A stretch of 7,520 bases of DNA from Bacteroidales bacterium (lineage in GTDB: Bacteria > Bacteroidota > Bacteroidia > Bacteroidales > Tenuifilaceae): positions 1-7,520 of the forward strand of contig WBUV01000149.1 in NCBI GenBank assembly GCA_008933525.1. The letters run 5' to 3'. Position numbers and translations under genes: made by a program. Positions within the stretch are counted from its first letter, which is position 1; the number at the start of each line of letters is the position of its first letter. This document shows, piece by piece, positions 7,006-7,520 of this stretch. Below the pieces are notes generated by a model. That model had not been told where the DNA came from. It did no database searches and was given only the letters and a program-made list of their open reading frames with translations.

Positions 7006-7520
7006 ATTTTTAACATCTAAATCGTTCTCTTTTGTTTCAATAAATTCGATATCAGGGAGTTCTTCATCATCTGGATTTTCCTCCCAGCTCCATTTATGCT
7101 TTAATGGTCCTTGGTTTCTATAATATACTGAAGCAATAAATCCACAAATTGTACCGAAAAGATGAAACTCCCAAGAAATTCTTGGATAAATCGGAAAAAT
7201 ACCCCAGATTAGACCTCCATACAAAAACACGACCAACAAAGAAATTGCCATTAATCTTATATCGCGACGAATAATACCACTAAAAAACAGAAATGATGCT
7301 ATTCCATAAATTAAACCACTTGCTCCAATATGATAGCTCTGTCGGGCTCCTAACCAAACTAAAATTCCACTGGCAATCCATATAAATAATATAACTCTGT
7401 ACGACAAATCTCTATAAAAATAAATTAAACCCATAGTTAAAATAAAAAAAGATATAGAGTTTGAGATTAGGTGATTAAAGTCAGAGTGAATAAATACCGA
7501 AAATACTATACCAATTAAGC
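6991..7520 (-). CDS. Rhomboid family intramembrane serine protease (5' partial)
   Basis: The frame is open to the window edge (first whole codon at 7518), so 175 C-terminal codons are visible and the start lies outside. ATG at 7434 is internal: the 28 codons before it carry a rhomboid-like HSDFNHLISN segment. The catalytic serine is in the GASG motif (codon 7320-7318) and the catalytic histidine is in WEFHLFG (codon 7164-7162), on separate hydrophobic helices, as in active rhomboids. After the last helix a hydrophilic acidic tail of about 40 residues follows (rich in Glu and Asp), likely cytoplasmic. Rhomboids cleave transmembrane helices of other proteins; the substrate here is unknown. It runs in the same direction as the ATP synthase operon, 55 bases ahead of bactofilin. 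Both catalytic residues are intact, so it is probably active. Confidence 0.88.
   Translation of the reverse strand, partial: LIGIVFSVFIHSDFNHLISNSISFFILTMGLIYFYRDLSYRVILFIWIASGILVWLGARQSYHIGASGLIYGIASFLFFSGIIRRDIRLMAISLLVVFLYGGLIWGIFPIYPRISWEFHLFGTICGFIASVYYRNQGPLKHKWSWEENPDDEELPDIEFIETKENDLDVKNFDSK

Noticed and set aside
6682..7123. Plus-strand open frames across the bactofilin start and rhomboid end
   Set aside because: They are antisense to two recognised genes and have low-complexity Ser/Leu/Ile-rich translations with no family resemblance.
6991..7434. Rhomboid gene starting at the ATG at 7434
   Set aside because: Conserved rhomboid-like sequence (HSDFNHLISN) is encoded upstream in the same frame up to the window edge.
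1..7520. CRISPR arrays, tRNA or rRNA genes, insertion sequences, phage genes or a novel defence system
   Set aside because: Reading both strands showed no repeat-spacer pattern, transposase, integrase or RNA gene; nearly all bases belong to recognised genes.

Overview
The window looks like a piece of an AT-rich Bacteroidota chromosome. It is dominated by an F1Fo ATP synthase operon on the minus strand. The support for Bacteroidota is: a bactofilin gene and a four-helix AtpI-like gene directly in front of atpB; an AtpB with a signal peptide and a long His-rich domain before its membrane part; tight gene packing with no clear Shine-Dalgarno sequences; and a TTTG/TAnnTTTG-type promoter candidate ahead of the operon. 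An order or genus cannot be named from this stretch alone.

Layout, left to right. Positions 1-1170 (+) hold the 3' part of a Na+/phosphate cotransporter-family gene with a C-terminal PhoU-like domain; its start lies outside the window. A perfect 16-bp hairpin at 1184-1220 separates it from the convergent ATP synthase operon and can serve both strands. Read in transcription direction from 6935 down to 1211, the operon is bactofilin, AtpI-like protein, atpB (a), atpE (c), atpF (b), atpH (delta), atpA (alpha), atpG (gamma), with gaps of only 3-21 bases. Upstream of it (6991-7520, -) is the 3' part of a rhomboid-type intramembrane serine protease gene, cut by the window edge. A promoter candidate for the operon overlaps the end of that gene. 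There is no gene-free stretch over 300 bases.

How the genes work together: a and c form the proton path and rotor ring, b and delta the peripheral stalk, and alpha and gamma the catalytic head (with beta) and central shaft. The AtpI-like protein probably helps assembly. The beta (atpD) and epsilon (atpC) genes are not in the operon as seen, so they must be encoded elsewhere. All diagnostic residues checked are intact: a-subunit Arg292, c-subunit Glu70, the alpha Walker A motif and Arg390, and the rhomboid Ser and His.

This is mostly a core housekeeping region. I found no convincing previously undescribed system. The points worth a second look are the split ATP synthase locus, the bactofilin linkage, the extracytoplasmic domain of subunit a, the terminator that runs into the atpG stop codon, and the overlapping boundary signals between the rhomboid gene and the operon.
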